Assembly: GCA_900770665.1 (NCBI GenBank)
Contig: CAAGKZ010000015.1
Location: 16,711 to 80,710 of the forward strand
Source: Bacteroidaceae bacterium
GTDB taxonomy: Bacteria; Bacteroidota; Bacteroidia; Bacteroidales; Bacteroidaceae
Length of the DNA stretch: 64,000 nucleotides
Direction: 5' to 3'
Under the pieces are notes generated by a model. The model was given only the letters and a program-made list of their open reading frames with translations. It had not been told where the DNA came from and made no database searches. Both the position numbers and the translations under genes were made by a program. Shown piece by piece: positions 1 through 7,383 of the stretch (position 1 is its first letter; each line of letters starts with the position of its first letter).

Positions 1-896
1 ATGGCGAGTGTCATCAACTCTGTCGAAAGTTCCTTGGCCTCGGGGCAGCAGAAATCAACAGTTGCAGCAAGTCTTACAGCGTGTGCAAGAGCATTGTAGC
101 ACTCGTCAATATCCTTTGCATAGTATATGCCCAATATAGCGTCGCAGTACTCAATCCTATCCTTGGCATAGGTCTGGGCAAGTTCCTTTAATATCTCAAC
201 TTCTGCTACTGTACCGTTTTGAGCAGGGAGGCCTTCCCCACACTTCCTGTTGACAAGGTCTGTGCATATGCAGTTGGCTGCAAAGGCGGACATCTTGTCC
301 ATAAGTGCAGGCATATATCCAAGGAAAACCTTTCTGTATGTCATAGTAGACAAGGATTCTGTAAGTCTCATGTACTTGTCCAAGTCGGCTTTTAAGACTG
401 AAGGAACATCGCTGCACTTTTTTATGTATTTTGCAAAACAGTCATTTGCTATAGAGGAAAGACCTGTCATTGTTGCATACTGCCCAATCTTTATAAGTTC
501 AAAATCGGCTATGGAATCGGACCGGTACTTTTCACAAGCTTCTGAGTACTTCTGTAAAATAGTCTTCCTGTACTCATCATACTCTTGCATCGCACGCTGT
601 CCATAAGATGTTTCCGGTATTGTAACACCTGAAGATACTATATTCCTTGTAAGTTCAGCAGTTGGGCTGTTAAAAACTTTTGGCTTTGGGAGTTCCATTG
701 TTACTAGTCTTACAGACGGCTGCGGAGTCATTATGTATGTTGATACTTTGTTTCTGTGGTCATTTATTTTTGTTGCGGCTCTTGCCAGCTCATATATGAC
801 CTTTCCCCAAAAAATCTTAGTTACCTGAGCCTTGCATAAGTCGGCAGTACTGACAAATAATGTCAAGATTACAAGTACGCGTGTTAAAGTTTTCAT
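1..896 (-). CDS. Secreted protein of unknown function, C-terminus beyond window
   Basis: The frame is open from the ATG at 894-896 down to base 1, giving 298 codons with no stop, so the gene continues outside the window. The first 23 residues are a clear Sec signal peptide: a basic start (MKTLTR), a hydrophobic core (VLVILTLFV) and a small-residue cleavage region ending near KAQ. The rest is alpha-helical in composition and rich in Lys, Tyr and Ala, with several Cys pairs (CICTD, FCCPE) but no motif I recognise. Its first 50 codons resemble the 54-residue protein at 1912-2076, and its 5' end is nearly identical to the fragment at 3642-3704. The promoter is in the repeated module just upstream (-7 box 962-969). 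Codon use is more AT-rich than in the housekeeping genes further on, which fits an accessory gene. Function is not known. Confidence 0.85.
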   Translation of the reverse strand, partial: MKTLTRVLVILTLFVSTADLCKAQVTKIFWGKVIYELARAATKINDHRNKVSTYIMTPQPSVRLVTMELPKPKVFNSPTAELTRNIVSSGVTIPETSYGQRAMQEYDEYRKTILQKYSEACEKYRSDSIADFELIKIGQYATMTGLSSIANDCFAKYIKKCSDVPSVLKADLDKYMRLTESLSTMTYRKVFLGYMPALMDKMSAFAANCICTDLVNRKCGEGLPAQNGTVAEVEILKELAQTYAKDRIEYCDAILGIYYAKDIDECYNALAHAVRLAATVDFCCPEAKELSTELMTLA

Positions 897-1040
897 GGCA
901 AATGTATTTTTATAGTTAATGATAGTTTGGTTTATGGATGTATTTCCCTCTTTCGTTGTGACAAAAGTATATCCGCAATGAAGGCAAGTCAACGTTCTGC
1001 TGTGGCAAAAGCCGAAATAGGGTATTCTGAGCAGGTTTGC
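862..1040 (-). repeat. Promoter/signal-peptide module, copy 1
   Basis: Read on the minus strand this is a 36-bp dyad (1005-1040), then a conserved stretch with TTGACTTG (985-992), then the -7 box TACTTTTG (962-969), a 65-base leader, the ATG at 896 and the first codons of a signal peptide. The stretch 951-1022 matches copy 2 almost base for base (about 71 of 72). The stretch around the ATG (862-900) matches copy 3 over 39 bases. The -7 box fits the Bacteroidetes consensus TAnnTTTG with a TTG about 20 bases upstream, so this is very likely the promoter of the gene ending at base 1. Confidence 0.85.
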
Positions 1041-1065
1041 AACAGTGGTTTTGGACTTTACTGTC

Positions 1066-1869
1066 TCAGTTCTTACTCTTCTTATTCTTCTTGCCCTTCT
1101 TATCCTTCTTACTCTTCAATGTTTGCTCAAGGCTTGCTTGGGCGCAAATGTTTCCTTGCTCTGCCGATTTCTGCCACCATTTCATGGCCTCTTCCTCCGA
1201 TTGCTCGACGCCATGACCTGCACTGTAGCATAAAGCGAGACTGTGCTGTGCGTAGGCATGTCCTTGCTCTGCGGCTTTTCTGAACCATTTCGCAGCTTCT
1301 GTATATGATTGTTGTACACCTTCGCCATACTCATATCTGCACCCAAGATGATGTTGTGCGTCTGCATATCCCTGCTCAGCGGCTTTTCTCCACCATTTAA
1401 CAGATTCTTCATAAGACTGTGTAACGCCTTTGCCTTCGTAATAGCACCATGCCAAGGCATTCTGTCCCTCATCAAGTCCCTGCTCTGCAGCCATACGGAA
1501 CCATCTTTCCGCCTCTTTATAAGATTTTTCTACAACTACTCCGCTATTATAAAATACTCCCAGCCAGTATTGTGCTTCCGGCAATCCATGTTCTGCAGGA
1601 TCTCTCAACCACATTATTGATTTTTCGTAAGATTTCTCGACTCCTGTTCCATGTAAATAGCACATTGCAAGGTAATACTTTGAAACTTGTGACTCTTCGT
1701 CATAATCCAGTGCTGCACCTTTTCTCCACCATTCTACAGCTTTTTCATATTCCATCCTGTCATAATATCCTGCCCCGATAATGTTCTTTACACCTGCACT
1801 TTCGCGCTCTTCGGGTTGTTCTTTTGATGAGTTGAACAATGAGTTGAATAGATTCTTGAAGAATTTCAT
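1066..1869 (-). CDS. Sel1-repeat (SLR/TPR-like) protein
   Basis: A 267-residue protein built from five to six Sel1-type helical repeats of about 36 residues; the recurring pattern is AEQGxxxAQxxLGxxYxxGxGVxxSYxEAxKWWRKA. Sel1 repeats are protein-binding solenoids used in signalling and envelope processes in bacteria. There is no signal peptide; the N-terminus has a short hydrophobic patch (FFKNLFNSLFN). The last 16 residues are almost all Lys, Asn, Ser and Gly, a disordered basic tail that could bind nucleic acid or acidic partners. The gene lies 42 bases after the 54-residue gene at 1912-2076 and probably shares its promoter in module copy 2. The partner and role are not known. Confidence 0.85.
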   Translation of the reverse strand: MKFFKNLFNSLFNSSKEQPEERESAGVKNIIGAGYYDRMEYEKAVEWWRKGAALDYDEESQVSKYYLAMCYLHGTGVEKSYEKSIMWLRDPAEHGLPEAQYWLGVFYNSGVVVEKSYKEAERWFRMAAEQGLDEGQNALAWCYYEGKGVTQSYEESVKWWRKAAEQGYADAQHHLGCRYEYGEGVQQSYTEAAKWFRKAAEQGHAYAQHSLALCYSAGHGVEQSEEEAMKWWQKSAEQGNICAQASLEQTLKSKKDKKGKKNKKSKN

Positions 1870-1911
1870 GGTCTTATATTTTAATGGTTAATAATTATCG
1901 TATGTCGGTTA

Positions 1912-2076
1912 TCATGCAATGACTATCGGCGTCTTGTTCTCCTGGTCTCCGTTGACGGTGCCGGCCAGTTCGCTGATACCCTTTGTACCCCATGTGATGT
2001 AATCGTATGCATTGTATAAATCTGCAATGCATACAAGCAGTGTCCAAATGACGAGAATTCTGGGAAAGGTCTTCAT
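1912..2076 (-). CDS. Small protein (54 residues) related to the start of the gene at 1-896
   Basis: The start is set at the ATG at 2074-2076 because the frame upstream runs into the promoter of module copy 2. The N-terminus (MKTFPRILVIWTLLVCIADL) is signal-peptide-like and aligns with the larger protein at 1-896. The similarity continues into the next 20 residues (ITWGTKGISELAG against IFWGKVIYELARA), then the reading frame ends. It is either a shortened paralogue or a real membrane or secreted microprotein. It is followed after 42 bases by the Sel1 gene, so it may be the first gene of a two-gene operon. A remnant whose only remaining job is to carry the promoter is equally possible. Confidence 0.6.
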   Translation of the reverse strand: MKTFPRILVIWTLLVCIADLYNAYDYITWGTKGISELAGTVNGDQENKTPIVIA

Positions 2077-2212
2077 GGTTGTATATTTTTGTCGTTGTTT
2101 TTTATCGGGAACAGTTTCCCTCTTTCGTTGTGACAAAAGTATATCCGCAATGAAGGCAAGTCAACGTTTTGCTGTGGCAAAAGCCGTAATAGCTATCTCT
2201 GACGGGATTTGC
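2074..2212 (-). repeat. Promoter/signal-peptide module, copy 2
   Basis: Same order as copy 1 on the minus strand: 36-bp dyad (2177-2212), TTGACTTG (2157-2164), -7 box TACTTTTG (2134-2141), leader, ATG at 2076. The core from 2115 to about 2186 is nearly identical to copy 1. The DNA between the -7 box and the ATG is more diverged than between copies 1 and 3, so the promoter half is conserved better than the leader. It likely drives the 54-residue gene and the Sel1 gene. The bases between 2213 and 2339 hold nothing I can identify. Confidence 0.85.
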
Positions 2213-2339
2213 AACGCTTTTTTAAGGCAATACCGGCAGTTGAAACGGGTAGCTATTGTATGGCGAATATTCTACTCTTTGTCCGCATATAAAAGAATGC
2301 TTTTCATGAAGTTTGTAATAAAAATCTAGTCCAATGCAT

Positions 2340-3617
2340 TCAATTGTCTTTGGTGAATTTTTTGACGAGCCAGCCTAACCATACCGGTAAGGAATTAAGT
2401 CTTTTATTAAAATCACCGGTTGCATGCAACATTCCCAGGTTGTATGCTTCTTTTCTGATTTTTTCCTTTGAATCTTGAAGCATCTCTTCGGTATGCTTGC
2501 TCTCTTTGTCCTTAAGCTGTTTGCGTGTTCCCACTATGTTGAACTCAGTGCGATTCATATAAAAGTTCTTTTTACATTTACTGCACTTCAATATTGAGGT
2601 CTCTCCTTTGATTTTTGTGTGGTCATAGCTATGGCCGCAGAATGGACATTTCTGTTGGGATGATATGATGTCTCCGGTATCTATTTTGCTGTCATTGTCT
2701 ATTAGTTTGACAATAAGTTCGCCTAATATCTCATTGTTTTTGTTTAATTGATTCCCATTCTCATTGTGCTCTATTAATGTGTAGTCGTATATTTTTGCGA
2801 AGATAGATATTGGCCTCAGAGGTTCTTTATTTTCGTCGAATAAGCTGCGGTCGTCAAAGAAGAACTTGTTGTAATTATCTAGGTCGTCTGTGATTCTGTT
2901 CTCAATCTGCGATATGATACTGTTTAGTGTCGCGACATTCCTGCGGAATAAAGCATGACTTTCTTCAAGTCTTTTGAAGCAATCCAAATACAGTCCGCGG
3001 GTATTCGGATTTTTATGCCACAGTTCAATAACCTCTGTCAGAAAATAATCATTCGTCCCGTTGCTCATCTTGCCGTTCACGGTTCTTATAATGGCGTTGC
3101 AGTCGGAGTACATGTCTATATTCAAGTAACCCAAATAGTGCGTGGTGTTGTTGCTGGTTGTTTTGTACCCTTTGAGTATGAGTTCTCCGAAACCTACATA
3201 AATTGTACATAAATCCGTATATACCTCGTTTACAATAGGCGCCGAAGGGAAATAGATATTGTATGAATATAAATACTTGTGACATATTTCGTGTGCGAGT
3301 ATGGCTACAGTAGCATTGGGGTTATTCCTGAATTCTTCCGAGACATCTATTTTTACTATTTTCCCGGAATTCAGGTTTATGCACCCTCCAGTGTTTGCAG
3401 CTGTTTGACAAAATCTGCATTCCGGTGTGTAGGAGTCCATTCCAAGGAAATCAAGCATAAAACGGGCCTCAAGGTTGAGATTCTCGTCTGTAATGCATGC
3501 CTGGGTAATAACTCTTGGAGTGTATTCTACGTATTCTTTACGTGGTAAACGCTTCTCAAAATCTGTCAGATATGACAGAATCTTCTTTGGGCTCAAATAA
3601 ATCTCTTGTGCTTTCAT
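2340..3617 (-). CDS. Zinc-metallopeptidase-like protein with C-terminal zinc ribbon
   Basis: A 425-residue protein. Residues 109-113 read HEICH, the HExxH zinc-binding and catalytic motif, and 18 residues later comes NEVYTD with Glu131, the spacing and context of the third zinc ligand of gluzincin-type peptidases. Near residues 320-350 two CxxC pairs (CPFCGH and CSKCKK) form a zinc ribbon. A further set of Cys at about 67-79 may also bind metal. There is no signal peptide, so it is probably cytoplasmic. I do not recognise the family. It resembles small bacterial HExxH proteins of unknown substrate; an ImmA/IrrE-like regulator-cleaving role is possible but no helix-turn-helix partner is next to it. 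The gene starts 24 bases after the truncated leader at 3642-3704 and is probably transcribed from module copy 3. Confidence 0.75.
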   Translation of the reverse strand: MKAQEIYLSPKKILSYLTDFEKRLPRKEYVEYTPRVITQACITDENLNLEARFMLDFLGMDSYTPECRFCQTAANTGGCINLNSGKIVKIDVSEEFRNNPNATVAILAHEICHKYLYSYNIYFPSAPIVNEVYTDLCTIYVGFGELILKGYKTTSNNTTHYLGYLNIDMYSDCNAIIRTVNGKMSNGTNDYFLTEVIELWHKNPNTRGLYLDCFKRLEESHALFRRNVATLNSIISQIENRITDDLDNYNKFFFDDRSLFDENKEPLRPISIFAKIYDYTLIEHNENGNQLNKNNEILGELIVKLIDNDSKIDTGDIISSQQKCPFCGHSYDHTKIKGETSILKCSKCKKNFYMNRTEFNIVGTRKQLKDKESKHTEEMLQDSKEKIRKEAYNLGMLHATGDFNKRLNSLPVWLGWLVKKFTKDN

Positions 3618-3641
3618 GGTATTGAGTATTATAAGGGTGAA

Positions 3642-3704
3642 TTATATAAAAACAGTACAGACAACCAACGTCAAGATTACAAGTACGCGTGTTAAAGTTT
3701 TCAT
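3642..3704 (-). pseudogene. Truncated 20-codon head of a gene like that at 1-896
   Basis: The ATG at 3702-3704 opens a frame of 20 codons ending in TAA at 3642-3644. Its first 35 bases are identical to the start of the gene at 1-896, and similarity continues to about codon 17, inside the hydrophobic core of the signal peptide. After that the sequences have nothing in common. This looks like the leftover 5' end of a lost gene copy, joined upstream of the peptidase gene. It may still be translated as a short hydrophobic peptide. Confidence 0.7.
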
Positions 3705-3852
3705 GGCATTTGTGTTTTTATGGTTAATGACAACATTGTTTATGAATGGATGTGTTTCCCTCTTTCGTTGCAACAAAGGTATGTGCATGGGTGAGACAAG
3801 TCAACGTATTGCTGTGGCAAAAACCAGAATAGGCATCTCTGACGGGTTTTGC
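3669..3852 (-). repeat. Promoter/signal-peptide module, copy 3
   Basis: Same layout on the minus strand: 36-bp dyad (3817-3852), TTGACTTG (3797-3804), -7 box TACCTTTG (3774-3781), leader, ATG at 3704. The core between promoter boxes is more diverged than in copies 1 and 2, yet the -7 box has changed only at a free position of the TAnnTTTG consensus (TACT to TACC), and TTGACTTG is unchanged. This pattern suggests selection on the promoter. The likely target is the peptidase gene at 2340-3617. Confidence 0.8.
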
Positions 3853-3936
3853 AACGCTTTTTGGGGATTTCCAGGCGAGAGTAGAAGCTGTCTTTAAAAA
3901 TTAACGGTACAATTTTTCTTCGGACAAACATTTGGT

Positions 3937-3944
3937 TATCTTTG
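3937..3944 (+). promoter_or_regulatory. -7 box of the propeller lipoprotein gene
   Basis: TATCTTTG matches the Bacteroidetes TAnnTTTG box and lies 31 bases before the ATG at 3975. It overlaps a TTG at 3942 that could be read as an upstream start in the same frame, which argues that translation does not begin there. Confidence 0.65.
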
Positions 3945-3974
3945 CATAATCAATCACAACTCATTTTAAACCAC

Positions 3975-6900
3975 ATGAATATGGGTAATCTTCTAAAGAG
4001 AGTTTGCTTTTCAATGATGCTGGCTATGCTTTTTGTCGGCTGTAACAAAGAGAGCAGAGAACTGAGCCTGAATGAAAGCGAGTTGTTCTTCAATGAACAG
4101 CTTTCATCAATATCCGTAAATGGTGATATATGCTATATCGGCACAGAAGATGGCGTCATCTACCGTTATAGTCCCCACAACAATAGTCTTGACACTCTTT
4201 CATCCGATTTGCAATTCGACCGCATTTATCGCGTTATTGAGGACAACCGCTCGAATGACGGAACAGTGTGGGTAGGCGCACGCAATATGGGACTTTATCG
4301 ATGCAAGGCAATAGGTGACTGTCTGGAAGTGCAAGGCAACTACCGTATAGAGGTTAACGACCTGAAATACTCGCCATATGATATACACATTGCCCAGAAC
4401 AATGTATATGTGGGTACATCCAATGGGTTTTACAAGGTATCGGACAACAAATGCGATATACTGCAGAGAATTTACCCCAATGACAGCTACAAGGGTTGGA
4501 GGGCTGCACAACCGTTTGTAGTGAACCGTATCCTTGAGTACGACAGCCGCTACCTTGTAGCGTCATCCGATGGAGGAGTTCTTAAAGTTGACATGCAGAA
4601 CGGCAACATCTCAGTTTTGGGCACCGACGAGAAGGTCAAGAGCATCGTACTCAAGGGGAACGAGATATATGCCTTGACAGAGAATAGCCTGAAAGCATAC
4701 GATATTGAAGGAAATCTGAAAAAAGAGTTCAGTATCGGGCATAGTGCAGAGTTATACCATTATGTCCCTGAAACCGGAATAACATATCTCATAAACAAAG
4801 ACCATATATATCTTGTACAAGACAAAGACATTGACAATTCCGATGAATACAAGAGAGTTGAACTGCGCCGGAATGTACGCCCTGAATGCCGCAACATCAT
4901 CGCCGACATTCCGCAGACAAACAGAACGTTTCTTGTTACCGGAAATGCACTTTTCTGCATCGCCCATAATCTAGACATATTCAACAGTGTAGGAGAAGCC
5001 CGTGCTGCGACAATCGATACTGAACATATATACTATCTCATTGGAAACAGAGTATTCAGAAGCGATGTCAACGACACAGAAGGCAAGTGGTTGAATGCCA
5101 AGCACATGCTGAATATTCCAGAGAAGTATGACGTCAAGCTTTTTACAGTCAACGACAAGCATATTTATTTCATTGACAACTCAAACGCGATATACACAAT
5201 CGACACAAAACTGGGTAGCAACTACTACACAAACTCACTTGCCTCATTGTTCTCTATCAAGAAACTGGGAGATATTGAAAAAGATGTGACTGCATTCGGT
5301 GGTGGCGGACTGCTATGCGGAATACGCGACAGCATCATTGACTTCGATGCCGACAGGAAAGGAGAAAGAATCACTATGTACAATAATGGGGGCGAAGAGG
5401 TCAACTGGCCATTCATTACAAGATTTGTCACCCACAAAAGCAACGTTTGGGCAAGCACACTGAATGATGGAATTTACAAAGGAGATGATAATGAGTTTAA
5501 CATCGTCTCAGGAAGTGAAAGATTTAAGTATATTAGGGATATCGCATTCACTGGTGATGACACCACCCCTTATGTACTCACAAACCACTATATATACACA
5601 CCCGACTGGCAAGACTCAATAAAAGCCGAAGGTTTCTACCGTCTGATTGTAACAGACGACAGACGCGTCTATGGTGTGGGCAACTTCGGTATCAGAGAAT
5701 TCATCTTCTCACCCGACGGGAACAGTTTCAAGGACTACTACACAGACATCAAGTTCAACCCTGAAGCCGTCGTCACAAACGGGAATACCATTTATGCAGG
5801 ATCGTCTTGCGGAGTTTTTGTATTCGACCATCCGCTGGCGAACGAAACCCAGCACAAGAATATCCAGTTCGAGCCTGCTGCAATAGAGAGGTTCTGGGAG
5901 TATGTAATATATGCCATCGGACTTATAGTCCTGTTCGTTATAGCAGTACTTATAACTATCAAACTTGAAAAAAGGCGGTACAGCATAGAAAGGCTCAACC
6001 GCAAGAAAGGCGAGATTCTTGAAAGGCTCTACTATCTTGAAAGCCTGTCACCTTTCCTCAGCGAAATCATTGTAGAGAAAATACATAACAACATCACAAG
6101 AGTAGAGGAATTTGCCGTAAGCAGCGGCAGGAAGTCACAACGAACGGTGAAAGCCTGGCAAAAGCGCGCCGAGGTCATCAGGGAACAGACCGAGAAAGAT
6201 GCAAGAAGCTTGCTTGAGGAGCATAAAAAGAATCTGATAAAAGCAGGCAAGGGGTATGCCGAGACGCTGTTAAAGGAATCGGAAAGAAGCATGTCCTTTG
6301 CCGAAACTGCCACACAGATAAAGAAAAACCACCAGTGGATAGAGAAACGTAGCGAACAGGAAAGAATCATAAGGGAGATTGAAGAGTTCTACGCATCAGC
6401 ATTAGTGATCGAAGGTATAACCAAAGGCATCAAGGCCGAGACAAGGAAGTTCAAGGAAGCAACAGACGAAAACGAGAAAGAAGAGTTCCTTGACAAGCTT
6501 GTAAAGAGAATGAAAGAGATTGGCTCGGATGATAACTGCACAACTATGACAGATTTCATTAATGGCGAGATAACAAAGATGAAGAGTGCAGAGATTGTCA
6601 ATGAAGACATTATAGATGTATTCTGTAAACTGAAGTCACTTGTGGACGAGGTTAAGGGCAATGGAGAAAAGATGAAGAAACTACTCAAGGAGGCCAAGCT
6701 TATCTGCAGTAGGGCCGGCATGCATACCTGCGTAATAAACATCGGCAAACATATCAAGGCATTCTACGAGAACCTTGGCGATATAAGCAACTGCGAGAAG
6801 CTGCTTGAGGAGATTCCCGAATACGAATTCTCTAAACTGAAGTCAGAAAGGGAAAGACTTGCAGATCTCAAGGAGAAGCCTAATCTGATAATCAAGGAAC

Positions 6901-7226
6901 TGAACAAGGAGATCGAGAAGTTCTATGCTCCGGTCATTGAAAGCGGCATCGATCAGGAACTATTCTCCCTTGTCGGGCTCTCTGCAAGCAACTGCCGTAA
7001 CTACAGTAACAATGCAAGAATAATGGCATTGCTACTCTCGGGTGAGAAAATCGAGAACAACCATATTCATATCCTTATTGGTATCTCTAACCGCGGAGAG
7101 AACATGCGCAAGGAGCGCGGAATTGTAGAGCAGAATATGAAGAAGAACCAAAACGAGGTACTCAATTACTACAACACCCATCCGTCAAGTTGTGCCGGGT
7201 TCATATTAAGTTACTTCAAAGAGTAA
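3975..7226 (+). CDS. Lipoprotein with beta-propeller sensor, one membrane helix and long helical tail
   Basis: The protein has 1083 residues from the ATG at 3975 (or two codons later at 3981). Residues 1-23 form a lipoprotein signal ending LFVGC. Residues of about 30-635 are repeats of short beta strands with patterns such as SVNGDICYIGTEDGVIYRY and NVYVGTSNGFYKV, typical of the propeller sensors of Bacteroidetes. A single membrane helix lies at about 643-665, followed by positively charged residues (KLEKRR). Residues 670-970 are charged, heptad-like helices. The last 100 residues (LSASNCRNYSNNARIMALLL and onward) faintly resemble the LuxR-like DNA-binding end of membrane regulators of this phylum, but the match is weak. 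No histidine kinase, receiver or Y_Y_Y domain is visible. It may be a one-component membrane regulator; its target is unknown. A lipoprotein anchor plus a later membrane helix is unusual, so the Cys may simply be in a normal signal peptide. Confidence 0.75.
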   Translation: MNMGNLLKRVCFSMMLAMLFVGCNKESRELSLNESELFFNEQLSSISVNGDICYIGTEDGVIYRYSPHNNSLDTLSSDLQFDRIYRVIEDNRSNDGTVWVGARNMGLYRCKAIGDCLEVQGNYRIEVNDLKYSPYDIHIAQNNVYVGTSNGFYKVSDNKCDILQRIYPNDSYKGWRAAQPFVVNRILEYDSRYLVASSDGGVLKVDMQNGNISVLGTDEKVKSIVLKGNEIYALTENSLKAYDIEGNLKKEFSIGHSAELYHYVPETGITYLINKDHIYLVQDKDIDNSDEYKRVELRRNVRPECRNIIADIPQTNRTFLVTGNALFCIAHNLDIFNSVGEARAATIDTEHIYYLIGNRVFRSDVNDTEGKWLNAKHMLNIPEKYDVKLFTVNDKHIYFIDNSNAIYTIDTKLGSNYYTNSLASLFSIKKLGDIEKDVTAFGGGGLLCGIRDSIIDFDADRKGERITMYNNGGEEVNWPFITRFVTHKSNVWASTLNDGIYKGDDNEFNIVSGSERFKYIRDIAFTGDDTTPYVLTNHYIYTPDWQDSIKAEGFYRLIVTDDRRVYGVGNFGIREFIFSPDGNSFKDYYTDIKFNPEAVVTNGNTIYAGSSCGVFVFDHPLANETQHKNIQFEPAAIERFWEYVIYAIGLIVLFVIAVLITIKLEKRRYSIERLNRKKGEILERLYYLESLSPFLSEIIVEKIHNNITRVEEFAVSSGRKSQRTVKAWQKRAEVIREQTEKDARSLLEEHKKNLIKAGKGYAETLLKESERSMSFAETATQIKKNHQWIEKRSEQERIIREIEEFYASALVIEGITKGIKAETRKFKEATDENEKEEFLDKLVKRMKEIGSDDNCTTMTDFINGEITKMKSAEIVNEDIIDVFCKLKSLVDEVKGNGEKMKKLLKEAKLICSRAGMHTCVINIGKHIKAFYENLGDISNCEKLLEEIPEYEFSKLKSERERLADLKEKPNLIIKELNKEIEKFYAPVIESGIDQELFSLVGLSASNCRNYSNNARIMALLLSGEKIENNHIHILIGISNRGENMRKERGIVEQNMKKNQNEVLNYYNTHPSSCAGFILSYFKE

Positions 7227-7269
7227 CCTGAACAGCTATCTACAGCTGTTTGTTTCAAGACAATGAATT

Positions 7270-7367
7270 GAGGGCGACCCAAAAGTCATTTTGCAAAGAG
7301 AGCAACCCCTGTCAGATAGCTCTGGCAGGGGTTGCTTGTTCTAAAAGTGGACTTTTGAGTCACCCTC
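7270..7367. repeat. Nested palindromic element between convergent genes
   Basis: Outer arms 7270-7287 and 7350-7367 are 18 bases long and complementary except for two positions, which would be G-U pairs in RNA. Inside them is a perfect 10-bp stem, 7302-7311 with 7326-7335 (GCAACCCCTG / CAGGGGTTGC). The whole 98 bp can fold as one long hairpin. It sits between the convergent genes ending at 7226 and 7384, so it can end transcription from both sides. The matched ends also fit a small non-autonomous mobile element. A shorter inverted repeat (aacagct/agctgtt) directly follows the upstream stop codon. Confidence 0.7.
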
Positions 7368-7383
7368 TTATTATGTATAGTCT

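Noticed and set aside
1066..1869. Secreted Sel1 effector
   Set aside because: No signal peptide or secretion tail is visible, so secretion cannot be supported.
2340..3617. ImmA/IrrE-type phage repressor peptidase
   Set aside because: The HExxH site is compatible, but there is no adjacent helix-turn-helix gene and the NExxTD motif points to another peptidase group.
3942..3974. TTG start 11 codons upstream of the propeller lipoprotein
   Set aside because: The TTG lies inside the -7 box, so it would be upstream of the transcript start. The ATG at 3975 begins a proper signal peptide.
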